From NCBI GenBank assembly GCA_963817885.1, contig CAWFQE010000003.1:1-64000 (forward strand): DNA of 64,000 bases, given 5' to 3'. The position numbers and the translations under genes are program-made. Shown here one piece after another: positions 51,670 through 60,515 of the stretch. Each line of letters starts with the position of its first letter. Position 1 is the stretch's first letter. This DNA is from CAVOHU01 sp963817885 (GTDB lineage Bacteria; Acidobacteriota; Vicinamibacteria; Vicinamibacterales; JAKQTR01). The notes beneath the pieces are model-generated. The model made no database searches, had not been told where the DNA came from, and was given only the letters and a program-made list of their open reading frames with translations.

Positions 51670-52731
51670 ATGATGCGAAAACTATTGGTATCGGCGGTCA
51701 TCGTCGTCGGATTGAGCGGCGCAGCCGGCATGTGGGCGGGCGCCTCGGCGGCCGCCTCGCCTGCCGACCCGCAGGTCAAGGGAATGGGCAACGCCCCGCC
51801 GCCCCCGAATCCCACGCACAGCTTCTCGATCGTCAAGCCCATGAAGGGCTCCGACACACCGATGGAGCTGACGTTCGTCTTCACACAGGACGAAATCTAT
51901 GTGCCAATCGTCCTCCGGCGCCCGAAGGGCACCGGCCCGTTCCCGGCCATTCTGATGAGCGCGGGAAACGGCACCGGCGGAATGCCGAGAGCCATCTCGA
52001 CGGCGGAGCGCCTGGTGAAGATGACCGACGCGATGCTGGCCCGCGGCTACGTCGTCGTGAACATCGAGCCGAGGAACGAAATCCCGTATCTCTACCAGAA
52101 GCAGGGCCGGGCCGTGGATTTGCCCGACAGCGTCAGCGGCGGCAACCGCGTGCTGAAGTCCAACGCGACACTCGACTCGGATGACTACATCGCAGTCATC
52201 AAGTACCTGCAGGCGCAGCCCTTCATCGACAAAGACGCGGTGGGCTGCGTCGGCGTCAGCCACAGCGGCGAGCTCATCATGAAGGCCGCCAGCGAGATCT
52301 CGTTCGGCGCCGGCGTGCCCATCGAGGGCGCGACCAACGAGTACCTCGAAATCGACAACGGCCCCGCGGCCCCGCGCAAGGACAACGAGGTCCAGTTCCA
52401 GGACTCGGCCGTCGTGGCGAAGTTCGCGAACAAGGCCAAGGCTATGGACCGGATCAAGAACATCGGCACCACGCCCCTGCTCGTCATCGGGCGCGACAAG
52501 GATCACCAGCAGGGCATCTTCAGGCTGACCTACGAATGGACGAAGGAAGCGGGGAAGAACGTGACGTGGCTGTCGTTCGATCACCCGGTCCACGGATACC
52601 CCTTCATGTATCTCAAGCCCGACGGGTCCTACCAGCCGGATGCCATCCAGCAGAAAGCGTTCGAGGCGTTCATGGCGTTCTTCGACGCGAACCTGAAGCA
52701 CAACCACGCGACCGCGCCGGCTTCGAAATAG
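51670..52731 (+). CDS. Secreted alpha/beta hydrolase (dienelactone-hydrolase-like)
   Basis: A 353-residue protein with a clear signal peptide (MMRKLLVSAVIVVGLSGAAG), mature region from about residue 25. The core includes YVPIVLRRPKGTGPFPAILMSAG and the nucleophile elbow GVSHSG, with an acid in VIGRDKDHQQG and a His in SFDHPVHGYP. The fold matches acyl-peptide or ester hydrolases rather than the KFVDV family. A second ATG follows immediately, so the start may be one codon later. It is 13 bases upstream of another hydrolase and probably in one operon with it. Confidence 0.82.
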   Translation: MMRKLLVSAVIVVGLSGAAGMWAGASAAASPADPQVKGMGNAPPPPNPTHSFSIVKPMKGSDTPMELTFVFTQDEIYVPIVLRRPKGTGPFPAILMSAGNGTGGMPRAISTAERLVKMTDAMLARGYVVVNIEPRNEIPYLYQKQGRAVDLPDSVSGGNRVLKSNATLDSDDYIAVIKYLQAQPFIDKDAVGCVGVSHSGELIMKAASEISFGAGVPIEGATNEYLEIDNGPAAPRKDNEVQFQDSAVVAKFANKAKAMDRIKNIGTTPLLVIGRDKDHQQGIFRLTYEWTKEAGKNVTWLSFDHPVHGYPFMYLKPDGSYQPDAIQQKAFEAFMAFFDANLKHNHATAPASK

Positions 52732-52744
52732 GGGACAGACGAAC

Positions 52745-53806
52745 ATGCCGAACATTCACTCCACATCGTTCCGATTCAGCGCGTCGTCTGCCGTACGGGT
52801 TGCGGCGCTCGGCCTCGTGCTGCTGCTGCCGCGTGTCGCGGTGGTCAGCGCCCAGACGCCTGCGCCGCCGCCCGGCGTGTCGCCCACCGGTTCGGTGAAC
52901 GGCCTCGAGGCCAAGTTCATCGACATCAAGGGCGTCAGGACCCGCTACTACGAAGCGGGCCAGGGCGAGCCCATGGTCCTGGTGCACGGCGAGGGCTGGT
53001 CCGGCCACTCGAGCGCCAACACGTGGTCGAAGAACATCCCCGGCCTCGCGAAGCGCTTCCACGTGTTCGCCGCCGACAAGCTGGCGTCGGGCATGACGGG
53101 AAACCCCCTGGACGACAAGGACATGAACATCCAGGGCGAAGTCGAGCACATGTACCAGTTCATCCTGGCGATGAAGGTCGGCAAAGTGCACCTGGTGGGC
53201 CAGTCGCGGGGCGGCGGGTGCGTGTTCTTCCTGGCCATCGCCCATCCGGAAATCGTGAAGACGCTCGTCATCGTCGACACCGGCACAGCGTCACCACAGG
53301 TCGGCGAAACCAACCGCCAGGCGGTCCTGGCCGCCTGCCCGAAGGACCCGGACTGGGAGGAATGGCGCTGCCGGCTGCGCCAGATCTCACATCTGCCCGA
53401 TGTGGCGTTCGATGATCAGTTCTTCGCGACGGGCCGCTACATGGCGAGCTTCCAGAAGTCGAAGGACACCGTGGCGAAGATCAAGGCGGGCGCGGGCGAA
53501 CCGTTGAGCTCGCAGTTCAACGAGTGGAAGAAGCAGGTTCACGAGCGCGTGATCAAGCAGCCGACCCTGATGATGCCCATCCTGCTCTACTGGGGCAAGG
53601 ACGACCCCTCGGCCATGCTCAAGAACGGCCTGGCGCTGCTTGACGTCATCTCCGTGCAGAACCCCAACGTCAGGATGATCATCGCGAACAACTCCGGACA
53701 CTTCCACTACCGGGAACATCCTGAAGAGTGGAACCAGAACGTGATCAACTTCATCGACTACTGGAACCGGCAGCCGGCCGTACCGGCCGCACCGGCGGCG
53801 AAGTAG
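52745..53806 (+). CDS. Secreted alpha/beta hydrolase, paralogue D
   Basis: A 353-residue member of the family at 13716, 14921 and 27714. A signal peptide (ALGLVLLLPRVAVVSAQ) is followed by KFIDIKGVRTRYYEAGQG, VLVHGEG, elbow GQSRGG, acid in YWGKDDPSAM and His in NNSGHFHYREHPE. Its lid region and C-terminus (INFIDYWNRQP) are closest to paralogue C. ATG 52745 is 13 bases after the previous gene. A 12-base-pair hairpin follows. Esterase or C-C hydrolase; substrate unknown. Confidence 0.85.
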   Translation: MPNIHSTSFRFSASSAVRVAALGLVLLLPRVAVVSAQTPAPPPGVSPTGSVNGLEAKFIDIKGVRTRYYEAGQGEPMVLVHGEGWSGHSSANTWSKNIPGLAKRFHVFAADKLASGMTGNPLDDKDMNIQGEVEHMYQFILAMKVGKVHLVGQSRGGGCVFFLAIAHPEIVKTLVIVDTGTASPQVGETNRQAVLAACPKDPDWEEWRCRLRQISHLPDVAFDDQFFATGRYMASFQKSKDTVAKIKAGAGEPLSSQFNEWKKQVHERVIKQPTLMMPILLYWGKDDPSAMLKNGLALLDVISVQNPNVRMIIANNSGHFHYREHPEEWNQNVINFIDYWNRQPAVPAAPAAK

Positions 53807-53843
53807 GGCCAGACGGCCCGACGCTGTCGGGAGAAGGAGTCGG

Positions 53844-53875
53844 GCGGGCGCGGCGTGAAGGCACGCCGCGCCCGC
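53844..53875 (+). terminator. Terminator-like hairpin after paralogue D
   Basis: GGGCGCGGCGTG pairs perfectly with CACGCCGCGCCC around a four-base loop (53846-53873), extendable by two pairs. No T tract, so an intrinsic terminator is only partly supported. Confidence 0.55.
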
Positions 53876-54176
53876 ACCGCCGCGTGATCACCCTGATCAC
53901 GGACGGCTGATGTCGCAGGGCGTGTGCGTTTCGGCTTCGATGGGGGCAATGATGGCCGCACGATCACTGACATCTGGACGGATGCATCACCGCCGGCGCC
54001 GGCGAATCCTGACATGGATCCGGAGCCTCTTCGGAGGCGCACGCCAGAAACCCGCAGCAGGCTGGAATCCAGGCGTCATCCGGTCGTTCAGCCACCCGAC
54101 CATCCCGCCGGCATGCGGCAGCTGCTGACGCGCAGTCGTCGCATCCCTCCGGCGGCCAATCGCGATCCGAGCCCCT
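53876..54176. other. Intergenic region, nothing recognised
   Basis: About 300 bases between convergent genes. No conserved ORF or structure was recognised after the hairpin. Confidence 0.4.
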
Positions 54177-54845
54177 TCACTGACGGCCGTAGATGACGGC
54201 CCACCGCGCGTCGTGGAACAGGCCCTCGATCGGCTGGACCGGCTTGAAGCCGATGCCCGCCATCAAGCCGTCGAGCTGCTCCCTGGTGATGATGAGCGCC
54301 GGATCGTTCTTGTGGGGGCCCGTCTTCGCGTCGTACTCGACAATCGCTACCCGCGCGGTCCGATTGAGATATGGAGACAGCGCGGCGAGAAAACCGGCGC
54401 GGTCCCCGATGTGGTGCAGCACGTCGTGGAAAAACGCCAGGTCCACGTCATGGCCGGGCAGCTTGGGGTCCGTGTAGACCCCGAGGACCGGCGTGACGTT
54501 GGTGATGTGCTGTTCAGTGAGCTTCTGCCGAATGCGGTCGAGGAAGACCGGGTCGACCTCCTCGGCATAGACCTTCCCGGTGGGCCCGACGGCCTTGGCG
54601 AGCGACAGGCTGAACAATCCGGGCCCGGCGCCGATATCGGCCACGACCTGGCCGGGCTTGATATCGAGGCGGGCGACAAGCTCGTCGACCTGAAGGCTCG
54701 CTACCCGTTCAGGCCTTTCCATCAACTGGATCCAGTTTTCGACCGGCCGCGAACCAAGCTGGCGCGCCGATGTCGGCGCGGCGCCGGTGCCGACCAGACA
54801 TACGCCGACGCACGCCGACAGCACGACTCTGTGGAAGAGGGGCAT
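54177..54845 (-). CDS. Exported class I SAM-dependent methyltransferase
   Basis: A 222-residue protein with an N-terminal signal or membrane segment (VVLSACVGVCLVGTGAAP). Methyltransferase motif I is VVADIGAGPGLFSLSLA, the acidic residue of motif II is in YAEEVDPVFLDRI, and DVDLAFFHDVLHHIGDR and ARVAIVEYDAKTG follow. An export signal on a methyltransferase is unusual because SAM is cytoplasmic, so the N-terminus may act as a membrane anchor. The gene lies opposite the histidine kinase promoter. Substrate unknown. Confidence 0.82.
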   Translation of the reverse strand: MPLFHRVVLSACVGVCLVGTGAAPTSARQLGSRPVENWIQLMERPERVASLQVDELVARLDIKPGQVVADIGAGPGLFSLSLAKAVGPTGKVYAEEVDPVFLDRIRQKLTEQHITNVTPVLGVYTDPKLPGHDVDLAFFHDVLHHIGDRAGFLAALSPYLNRTARVAIVEYDAKTGPHKNDPALIITREQLDGLMAGIGFKPVQPIEGLFHDARWAVIYGRQ

Positions 54846-55091
54846 CGATAGGCACTCCTGTTGGGATTCCCGCTGATTGTCCCAGAGGCCGCGCCTGAAC
54901 GCAACCGCCTGTCGTCCGGCGCCGAGTGTCGTCGGTTGTCCGAGGCCGGAACACCGCGGGCAGTTCGACCGCCAGCTGTCCGTAAACTATTGTAATCATT
55001 GCCGGTAATCAGTAATTCCGCCCAAGTCCAATCGGGCAGGAGCCGCAGAGCGCCTGATGCGAGAGACGCCCGACGCGGGCGCATATTGGCC
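54846..55091. other. Divergent region upstream of module 5
   Basis: About 245 bases between the methyltransferase and promoter module 5. An AT-richer stretch (TAAACTATTGTAATCATTGC) lies at about 54984-55003. It may hold the minus-strand promoter, but no clean -35/-10 pair was found. Confidence 0.35.
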
Positions 55092-55132
55092 TTGACATGG
55101 TATGGTCATCAGGTGGTAGAGTGGTCCAACCA
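55092..55132 (+). promoter_or_regulatory. Promoter-operator module 5, upstream of the structured leader and hybrid kinase
   Basis: TTGACA 55092-55097 and TAGAGT 55117-55122 (19-base spacer). The perfect operator TGGTCCAACCA lies at 55122-55132. The spacer site (TGGTATGGTCA) is only a left half. It should fire around 55129, just before the structured RNA. Confidence 0.7.
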
Positions 55133-55240
55133 ACTCAAGCTTGCCTGTTAATTGCTTTCTCTGCCCGAGAGGTTTGGGCGGTTCAGGCAACAGAACGCGA
55201 AGCCCGGCGGGATTATCAGCCTGCCGGGCTTTTCGTTTTT
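55129..55240 (+). ncRNA. Candidate structured leader or small RNA ending in an intrinsic terminator
   Basis: From the expected start near 55129 an RNA of about 112 bases can be drawn. TTGCCTG (55141-55147) pairs with CAGGCAA (55184-55190) and encloses a hairpin CTGCCC/GGGCGG with a nine-base loop (55161-55181). A terminator follows at 55200-55240. No known riboswitch class matched by eye. It may be an attenuator for the kinase gene or an independent sRNA controlled by the GntR operator. Confidence 0.45.
55200..55240 (+). terminator. Intrinsic terminator within the kinase leader
   Basis: Twelve-base-pair stem, arms at 55200-55211 and 55220-55231 (core AGCCCGGC with GCCGGGCT would-be arms, one G-T pair), eight-base loop, then TTTCGTTTTT. 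It is located between promoter module 5 and the kinase start at 55416, 175 bases upstream of that start. Confidence 0.75.
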
Positions 55241-55415
55241 CGGCCGGTCCTGCACGCGCGTCCTCCTGACTGCCCGGACTGCCTGGAGATCCTCCCGACT
55301 CGATTCATGCGGCGCGTCCCGGGACCGATTGTACGGACACGGGGGAGCGCCGCCGCCGGCCGATTCCGGCCCGGTTGTGCCCGGGCTCCCGCCCCGCCAT
55401 GAGGAGTGTTTCCCA

Positions 55416-57938
55416 ATGCGCAGGCCTGGCCACCCGGAGCGGTCTCGACTGCCGGTCATTCTGCCGGCCATTGCCCTCATGCTCTCGCTTCAGGCACGTG
55501 CGGAAGGGCCCCAGCCTCCCTTGACGATTCGAGACGCGGTCCGCGATGCCAATCACGATTTCATTCCCGACCTGATCGGCACCAAGGTCACGGTGACGGG
55601 CGTTGTCACCTACGAGCCCCGGGTGATCGGGCAGAATGCGTGCACCGCCACCATCCAGGATGCGACCGCCGGCATCGTGCTCTTCACGACCACTCCGTCA
55701 CTGATGGTCGGCCGGTTCGGCCAGGGCGACATCGTGGAGGTCAACGGGGAAGTCTCGCAATATCGCGGGCGTGAGCAGCTGATCGTCGACTCGGCGCGAA
55801 ACCTCGGCGCGGGAACCGCCGTCCAGCCTGCCAGGGTCAGGATTGCGGATGTTCTGACCGAGAAATTCCAGAACCAGCTCGTCCGGGTTCACGGGAAGAT
55901 TCGAATCCAGTCCGCGATGCTCGGGCAGAAGATGGGCGTCGTGATTCAGGACGAGTCGGGGGAAATCCCCGTCCTCCTCCTCGACGCCTTCCTCCAGAAC
56001 CTGGACTTCGTCGAGAAGCTGCTCAAGGCTCCCGGCGCGGACGTGGTTGGCATCGCGAGCCAGGACAAGGCGGTCGCTCCGTTCAACAGCGGGTACCGGC
56101 TGGTGCCGCGCGACCAGGCCGACTTCGGGTTCTCCCCGATTGTCCCGTACCGCGAGATGGGCGCAGCCTTGCTTGGAGCGCTGTTCCTCGGCTCGTTCGC
56201 GGTGGTCTGGGTTCGCCGGCGCGACGCCGAGAAGCGGGCGCGCGACCTCGCGATCTTTTCGGAGCGACTGCAGCAGGCGAAGAACGCCGCGGAAAGCGCC
56301 AGCCGGTCCAAGAGCGAGTTCCTCGCAAACATGAGCCACGAGATTCGCACGCCGATGAACGGCGTGCTTGGAATGACCGGCCTGCTGCTCGATACGAACC
56401 TGACGAGGGAACAGCGCGAATACGCGGAGTCGGTCCGCTCGAGCGCCGACGGTCTCCTCAGCATCATCAACGACATCCTGGACTTCTCCAAGATCGAAGC
56501 CGGCCGGCTGGCGATCGACGCCGCTCCATTCGATCTGTACGGGGTCATCGACGAGGTGGCCGACCTGCTCGGGCCGCGTGCGCAGGAGAAAGGCCTGGAT
56601 CTGCTGACGCGGTTCGGCCCCGCCGTGCCACGGGTCGCCGTGGGAGACGTCAGCCGCATCCGCCAGATCCTGGTGAACCTTGTCGGCAACGCGGTCAAGT
56701 TCACCCACCAGGGGCACGTCCTGATCGGCGTGACATGCACACGCCGCGCCGGCAATCGCGCGACGATCGGAATCTCAGTCGAAGATACGGGTATCGGCAT
56801 CGAGACGTCCAAGCTCACCTACGTGTTCGGGAAATTCACACAGGGTGACGCGTCGACCAGCCGCAGGTACGGCGGGACCGGCCTGGGCCTGGCCATCAGT
56901 CGCCAGCTCGCACAGTTGATGGGTGGAACGCTCACCGTTTCGAGCGAAATGGGAAGTGGATCGGTGTTCTCGCTGTCGCTCGACCTTCAGGTCGAGCCGG
57001 ACGCCGTGCTTCCCGGTGGGGCAGGCATGGACCTGGCGGGACTTCGGATCCTCGTGGCCGACGCCTCGCTGCTGCGCCGGACCCTGGAGGCCGAGCACCT
57101 GGCCCGATCAGGGGCGGTCGTGGAACAGGCCTCCTCCCTCGACGAGGCCATTCGAACGCTGCGGCGTGAACGAGGCACTGGCGCGCGCTTCGATTTTGCC
57201 GTCGTCGACGAGGATCTCGCGGGCACGACGGCGCTTTCGGTGGCGCGGGCCCTCACCTCCGCGGAGGTGTTGCGCGACACTGGTCTCCTGATGATGACCG
57301 CTCACGGATCGCAGCGGACGCTGCAGGCTGAAGTCGAGAAAGGATCCGTCACGGCGACGATCGTGAAACCGATTCGATACAGTCAACTGGTCGCAACGCT
57401 CGCCTGCGAGACGACGAAGCGACAGCAGGCGGAGGCCAGGCCGGGAGATGCCCGGGCGGCGGATCCGGGGTGTGGCGGAGATGCGAGGCGGGAGCTGCTC
57501 GGAACCCGGGTGCTGTTGGCCGAAGACAACCCCGTGAATCAGAGACTGGTCGTGAGGCTTCTCGAGAAGCTCGGCTGCCGCGTCGACGTGACGTCCAATG
57601 GAGAAGATGTCGTGGCCAGGATCGGGCTCGCGCCGTATGACGTCGTGCTGATGGACTGCCAGATGCCCGTGGTGGACGGGTACGAGGCCACCGCCCTCAT
57701 CAGGAGCCTCGACTCTCCGGCGGCGCACGTTCCGATCATCGCCGTCACGGCGCACGCGATGCAGGGCGATCGGGAACGGTGCCTGGCGGCCGGCATGGAC
57801 GGGTACCTGTCGAAACCGATTCAGCCGGTCGCGCTGCGCGAGGCGCTCATGGCTCACCTGGCCCCGCGAACGGCGCCAGTCGCTCCTGCGTCGCCCGGGT
57901 CCGCGCCGCCCGCGGATCCGTCGCCCGCTTCCCCGTAG
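55416..57938 (+). CDS. Membrane hybrid histidine kinase with OB-like periplasmic sensor and two receiver domains
   Basis: An 840-residue protein. Signal segment to about residue 29, then a periplasmic region (35-235) with two OB-fold-like repeats (VTGVVTYEPRV...GQGDIVEVNGEV and LVRVHGKIRIQ...GVVIQDESGEI). A membrane helix (248-266) and a short coiled linker lead to the HisKA domain with the phospho-acceptor His308 in NMSHEIRTPMNG. The ATPase domain has NLVGNAVKFT, DTGIGI and GGTGLGLAIS. Two receiver domains follow; the second has DCQMPVVDG with its phospho-Asp, and the first is divergent (VVDEDLAG). I chose ATG 55416 because it has GAGGAG upstream; a longer in-frame extension would include the terminator region. 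Confidence 0.9.
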   Translation: MRRPGHPERSRLPVILPAIALMLSLQARAEGPQPPLTIRDAVRDANHDFIPDLIGTKVTVTGVVTYEPRVIGQNACTATIQDATAGIVLFTTTPSLMVGRFGQGDIVEVNGEVSQYRGREQLIVDSARNLGAGTAVQPARVRIADVLTEKFQNQLVRVHGKIRIQSAMLGQKMGVVIQDESGEIPVLLLDAFLQNLDFVEKLLKAPGADVVGIASQDKAVAPFNSGYRLVPRDQADFGFSPIVPYREMGAALLGALFLGSFAVVWVRRRDAEKRARDLAIFSERLQQAKNAAESASRSKSEFLANMSHEIRTPMNGVLGMTGLLLDTNLTREQREYAESVRSSADGLLSIINDILDFSKIEAGRLAIDAAPFDLYGVIDEVADLLGPRAQEKGLDLLTRFGPAVPRVAVGDVSRIRQILVNLVGNAVKFTHQGHVLIGVTCTRRAGNRATIGISVEDTGIGIETSKLTYVFGKFTQGDASTSRRYGGTGLGLAISRQLAQLMGGTLTVSSEMGSGSVFSLSLDLQVEPDAVLPGGAGMDLAGLRILVADASLLRRTLEAEHLARSGAVVEQASSLDEAIRTLRRERGTGARFDFAVVDEDLAGTTALSVARALTSAEVLRDTGLLMMTAHGSQRTLQAEVEKGSVTATIVKPIRYSQLVATLACETTKRQQAEARPGDARAADPGCGGDARRELLGTRVLLAEDNPVNQRLVVRLLEKLGCRVDVTSNGEDVVARIGLAPYDVVLMDCQMPVVDGYEATALIRSLDSPAAHVPIIAVTAHAMQGDRERCLAAGMDGYLSKPIQPVALREALMAHLAPRTAPVAPASPGSAPPADPSPASP

Positions 57939-57943
57939 GCCCG

Positions 57944-59026
57944 TCACCGTTGAATCCGTGCCGTCCCGCCCTGCGCAAACCCCCGCACCTGTTCCACGGT
58001 GGCCATCGTCGTATCGCCCGGGAAGGTCGTGAGCAGAGCCCCGTGCGCCCAGCCGAGCTTGACCGCCTCGGCCGGTGATTCTCCCGCGAGCAGCCCGTAG
58101 AAGAAACCCGACGCAAACCCGTCACCGCCTCCGACGCGATCCAGCACGTCGAGATCGCAGATGGGCGATACGAAGGTCTCGCCGTCCACCCATGCGACGG
58201 CGCCCCACCGGTGCCTGGCGGTCGAGTGCACCTCGCGCAGGGTGGTGGCGACAACCCGGATATTCGGGTGCCTGCTCACAACCTTGTCGATCATCCCGAG
58301 AAACGTACACGGGTCGAGCTTCGATCCCGCCGACACCTCCGGTCCCGGAATGCCCAGCCCCTTCTGCAGGTCTTCCTCGTTGCCGACAATCACGTCCACG
58401 TTCTCGACGATCCGCGTGAGCACGTCGGCGGCGCGACGCTGGCCGCCCCACACGTTCCAGAGCTTCTCCCTGAAGTTGAGATCGAACGACACCATGGCGC
58501 CCGCGGCCCGGGCCGCCTTCATGCCCTCGACAATCAGCTCGCCGGTCGTCTCGGAGAGCGCGGCGAAGATGCCCCCGCTGTGAAACCACCGGACGCCACC
58601 CGCGAACACGCCGGCCCAGTCCACGTCGCCGGGCTTCAGCAGCGCTGCCGCCTCGTTCGCCCGATTGTAGAAAACGACCGGCGCCCGGATGCCATGACCC
58701 CGGTCGCTGTAGACGGCGGCCATGTTCGGCCCGTTGACGCCGTTATGCGCGAACCGCTTGTAGAACGGCCTGACGCCCATCGCTCTTACGCGCTCGGCGA
58801 TGAGATCGCCAATCGGGTAGTCGACCATCGCCGTCACGATGCCGGTGTTCAGGCGGAAGCAGTCGGCAAGGTTCGCCGCCGCGTTGAACTCGCCGCCGCT
58901 GACGTGGATCTGGCACTCCGTCGCCTTCCTGAACGGAATGATGCCAGGGTCCAGGCGATGAACCAGCGCCCCGAGCGAGACGAAGTCGAGCGCGCCGTCG
59001 TTGCGGATCGTCAATCCGTGCGTCAT
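57944..59026 (-). CDS. kdgK: PfkB-family sugar kinase, probable 2-dehydro-3-deoxygluconate kinase
   Basis: A 360-residue ribokinase-like enzyme. SGGEFNAAANLADCF is an N-terminal substrate loop, and the second PfkB signature RVGGGDGFASGFFYGLL carries the catalytic Asp and anion-hole glycines. Residues FDLNFREKLW and VGNEEDL are typical of KDG kinase and fructokinase branches. ATG 59026 is chosen because it begins a normal N-terminus, with GGGAGC upstream. It follows the 6-phosphogluconate dehydrogenase gene by 47 bases. The operon content favours a sugar-acid such as KDG as substrate; 5-keto-gluconate or fructose kinases are alternatives. Confidence 0.82.
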   Translation of the reverse strand: MTHGLTIRNDGALDFVSLGALVHRLDPGIIPFRKATECQIHVSGGEFNAAANLADCFRLNTGIVTAMVDYPIGDLIAERVRAMGVRPFYKRFAHNGVNGPNMAAVYSDRGHGIRAPVVFYNRANEAAALLKPGDVDWAGVFAGGVRWFHSGGIFAALSETTGELIVEGMKAARAAGAMVSFDLNFREKLWNVWGGQRRAADVLTRIVENVDVIVGNEEDLQKGLGIPGPEVSAGSKLDPCTFLGMIDKVVSRHPNIRVVATTLREVHSTARHRWGAVAWVDGETFVSPICDLDVLDRVGGGDGFASGFFYGLLAGESPAEAVKLGWAHGALLTTFPGDTTMATVEQVRGFAQGGTARIQR

Positions 59027-59073
59027 CCTGTGTGCTCCCGTGTCGAGAGGACCGGGGGGCCCTGGTCGCGCGC

Positions 59074-60474
59074 TCACCACGCCGTGTGGAACACGCCCGG
59101 CTTGTCCACGCGGCGATACGTGTGAGCGCCAAAGTAGTCGCGCTGGCCTTGCGTCAGGTTGGCGGGCAGCCGCTCGCTCCGGTACGCGTCGAAGTAGGCG
59201 AGCGAGGCGCCGGTGGCAAGCACCGGGATGCCCAGGCCGACGGCGGTCTGTACGGCCAGGCGCCAGGCCGGCTGGCGTCGCTCGAGGGCATCCCGGAACG
59301 CGTCGTCCAGCAGGAGGTTCGCCAGTTCCGGATCGCGCTGGTAGGCCGCCATGATGTCGCCGAGCAGGTTCGCCCGGATGATGCAGCCGGCCCGCCAGAT
59401 CTTGGCGATGTCAACCGGCTTCAGGCCGTACCCGTATTCCTCGGAGGCGAGCCTGAGCAGGCCCATACCCTGGGCGTAGGACGTGATCTTGCTGGCGTAG
59501 AGCGCGTCGCGGGTGGCGTCGATGAGCCGGCCCCGGTCGCCGGTGAAAGACGGGGACGGTCCACGCAGGATCGTGCTTGCCGTCACGCGTTGCGGCTTGA
59601 GGGCCGAGATGATGCGGCTCTCGACGGCAGCCGTGATCGTCGGGATCGGAGCGCCGATGTCGAGCGCCTGCTGGCTGGTCCACTTGCCGGTGCCTTTCTG
59701 CGCCGCCTCGTCCAGGATGAGGTCCACCAGTGGCGTGCCGGTGTCCGGATCGATCTTTCCCAGGATCTCGGCGGTGATTTCGATCAGGTACGACTTCATC
59801 TCGCCCTGGTTCCACTCGGTGAAGATGTCCTTCATTTCGGGTGCCGTGAGCCCGAGGCCCCGTGACAGGATGTCGTAGCTCTCGGCAATGAGCTGCATGT
59901 CGCCGTACTCGATGCCGTTGTGCACCATCTTCACGTAGTGCCCGGCGCCACCCGGCCCCATGTATTCGACGCACGGTTCGCCGTCCTCGGCCTTGGCCGC
60001 GATGGCCCGCAGGATCGGCGACAGCGCCTCCCAGGCCTCGCGCGGGCCGCCAGGCATGATGGAGGGCCCCCACAGGGCGCCCTGCTCGCCGCCGGACACG
60101 CCCGTCCCGACGTAGAGGTAGCCTTCCGCCTCCAGTTCCCGGCCCCGGCGCTCGGTGTCGGAGAACAGCGAGTTCCCGCCGTCGATCAGGATGTCGCCCT
60201 TCTCGAGGTGGTCCTTGAGGTGGGCGATCGCACTGTCGACCGCGGCCCCGGCGGGGACCATGATCAGCACGCGGCGAGGCTTGCCGAGCAAGGCCATCAG
60301 GCTGGCAGGCGAGTTGGCCAGCTCGACGTGCTTCCCGGCGGCGCCGCCCAGCCATGCGTCGGCCTTGCTGGAATCGAGATCGTAGCCCGCCACGCGGAAG
60401 CCATGGCGCTCCACGTTCAGCGCCAGATTGCTGCCCATGACGCCCAGCCCAACTACTCCCATGTCACACGTCAT
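59074..60474 (-). CDS. gnd: 6-phosphogluconate dehydrogenase, decarboxylating
   Basis: A 466-residue cytoplasmic enzyme converting 6-phosphogluconate to ribulose 5-phosphate with NADP reduction. The Rossmann motif GLGVMGSN is at residues 9-16. LIDGGNSLFSDTERR, VGTGVSGGEQGALWGPSIMPGG and the catalytic GGAGHYVKMVHNGIEYGDM follow (Lys acting as base), and the C-terminal all-helical domain ends with FHTAW. Length matches the standard dimeric form. It is between the LarA-like gene (41 bases upstream) and the kinase, so the locus may send sugar acids to the pentose phosphate pathway. Confidence 0.95.
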   Translation of the reverse strand: MTCDMGVVGLGVMGSNLALNVERHGFRVAGYDLDSSKADAWLGGAAGKHVELANSPASLMALLGKPRRVLIMVPAGAAVDSAIAHLKDHLEKGDILIDGGNSLFSDTERRGRELEAEGYLYVGTGVSGGEQGALWGPSIMPGGPREAWEALSPILRAIAAKAEDGEPCVEYMGPGGAGHYVKMVHNGIEYGDMQLIAESYDILSRGLGLTAPEMKDIFTEWNQGEMKSYLIEITAEILGKIDPDTGTPLVDLILDEAAQKGTGKWTSQQALDIGAPIPTITAAVESRIISALKPQRVTASTILRGPSPSFTGDRGRLIDATRDALYASKITSYAQGMGLLRLASEEYGYGLKPVDIAKIWRAGCIIRANLLGDIMAAYQRDPELANLLLDDAFRDALERRQPAWRLAVQTAVGLGIPVLATGASLAYFDAYRSERLPANLTQGQRDYFGAHTYRRVDKPGVFHTAW

Positions 60475-60515
60475 GTCGGTGCTCCTGACAGACGGCTGGG
60501 CCCGAAGCCCGAGGC

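Noticed and set aside
55129..55240. Known riboswitch (c-di-GMP, cobalamin, fluoride, glutamine)
   Set aside because: None of the conserved cores of these classes could be seen by eye in the leader.
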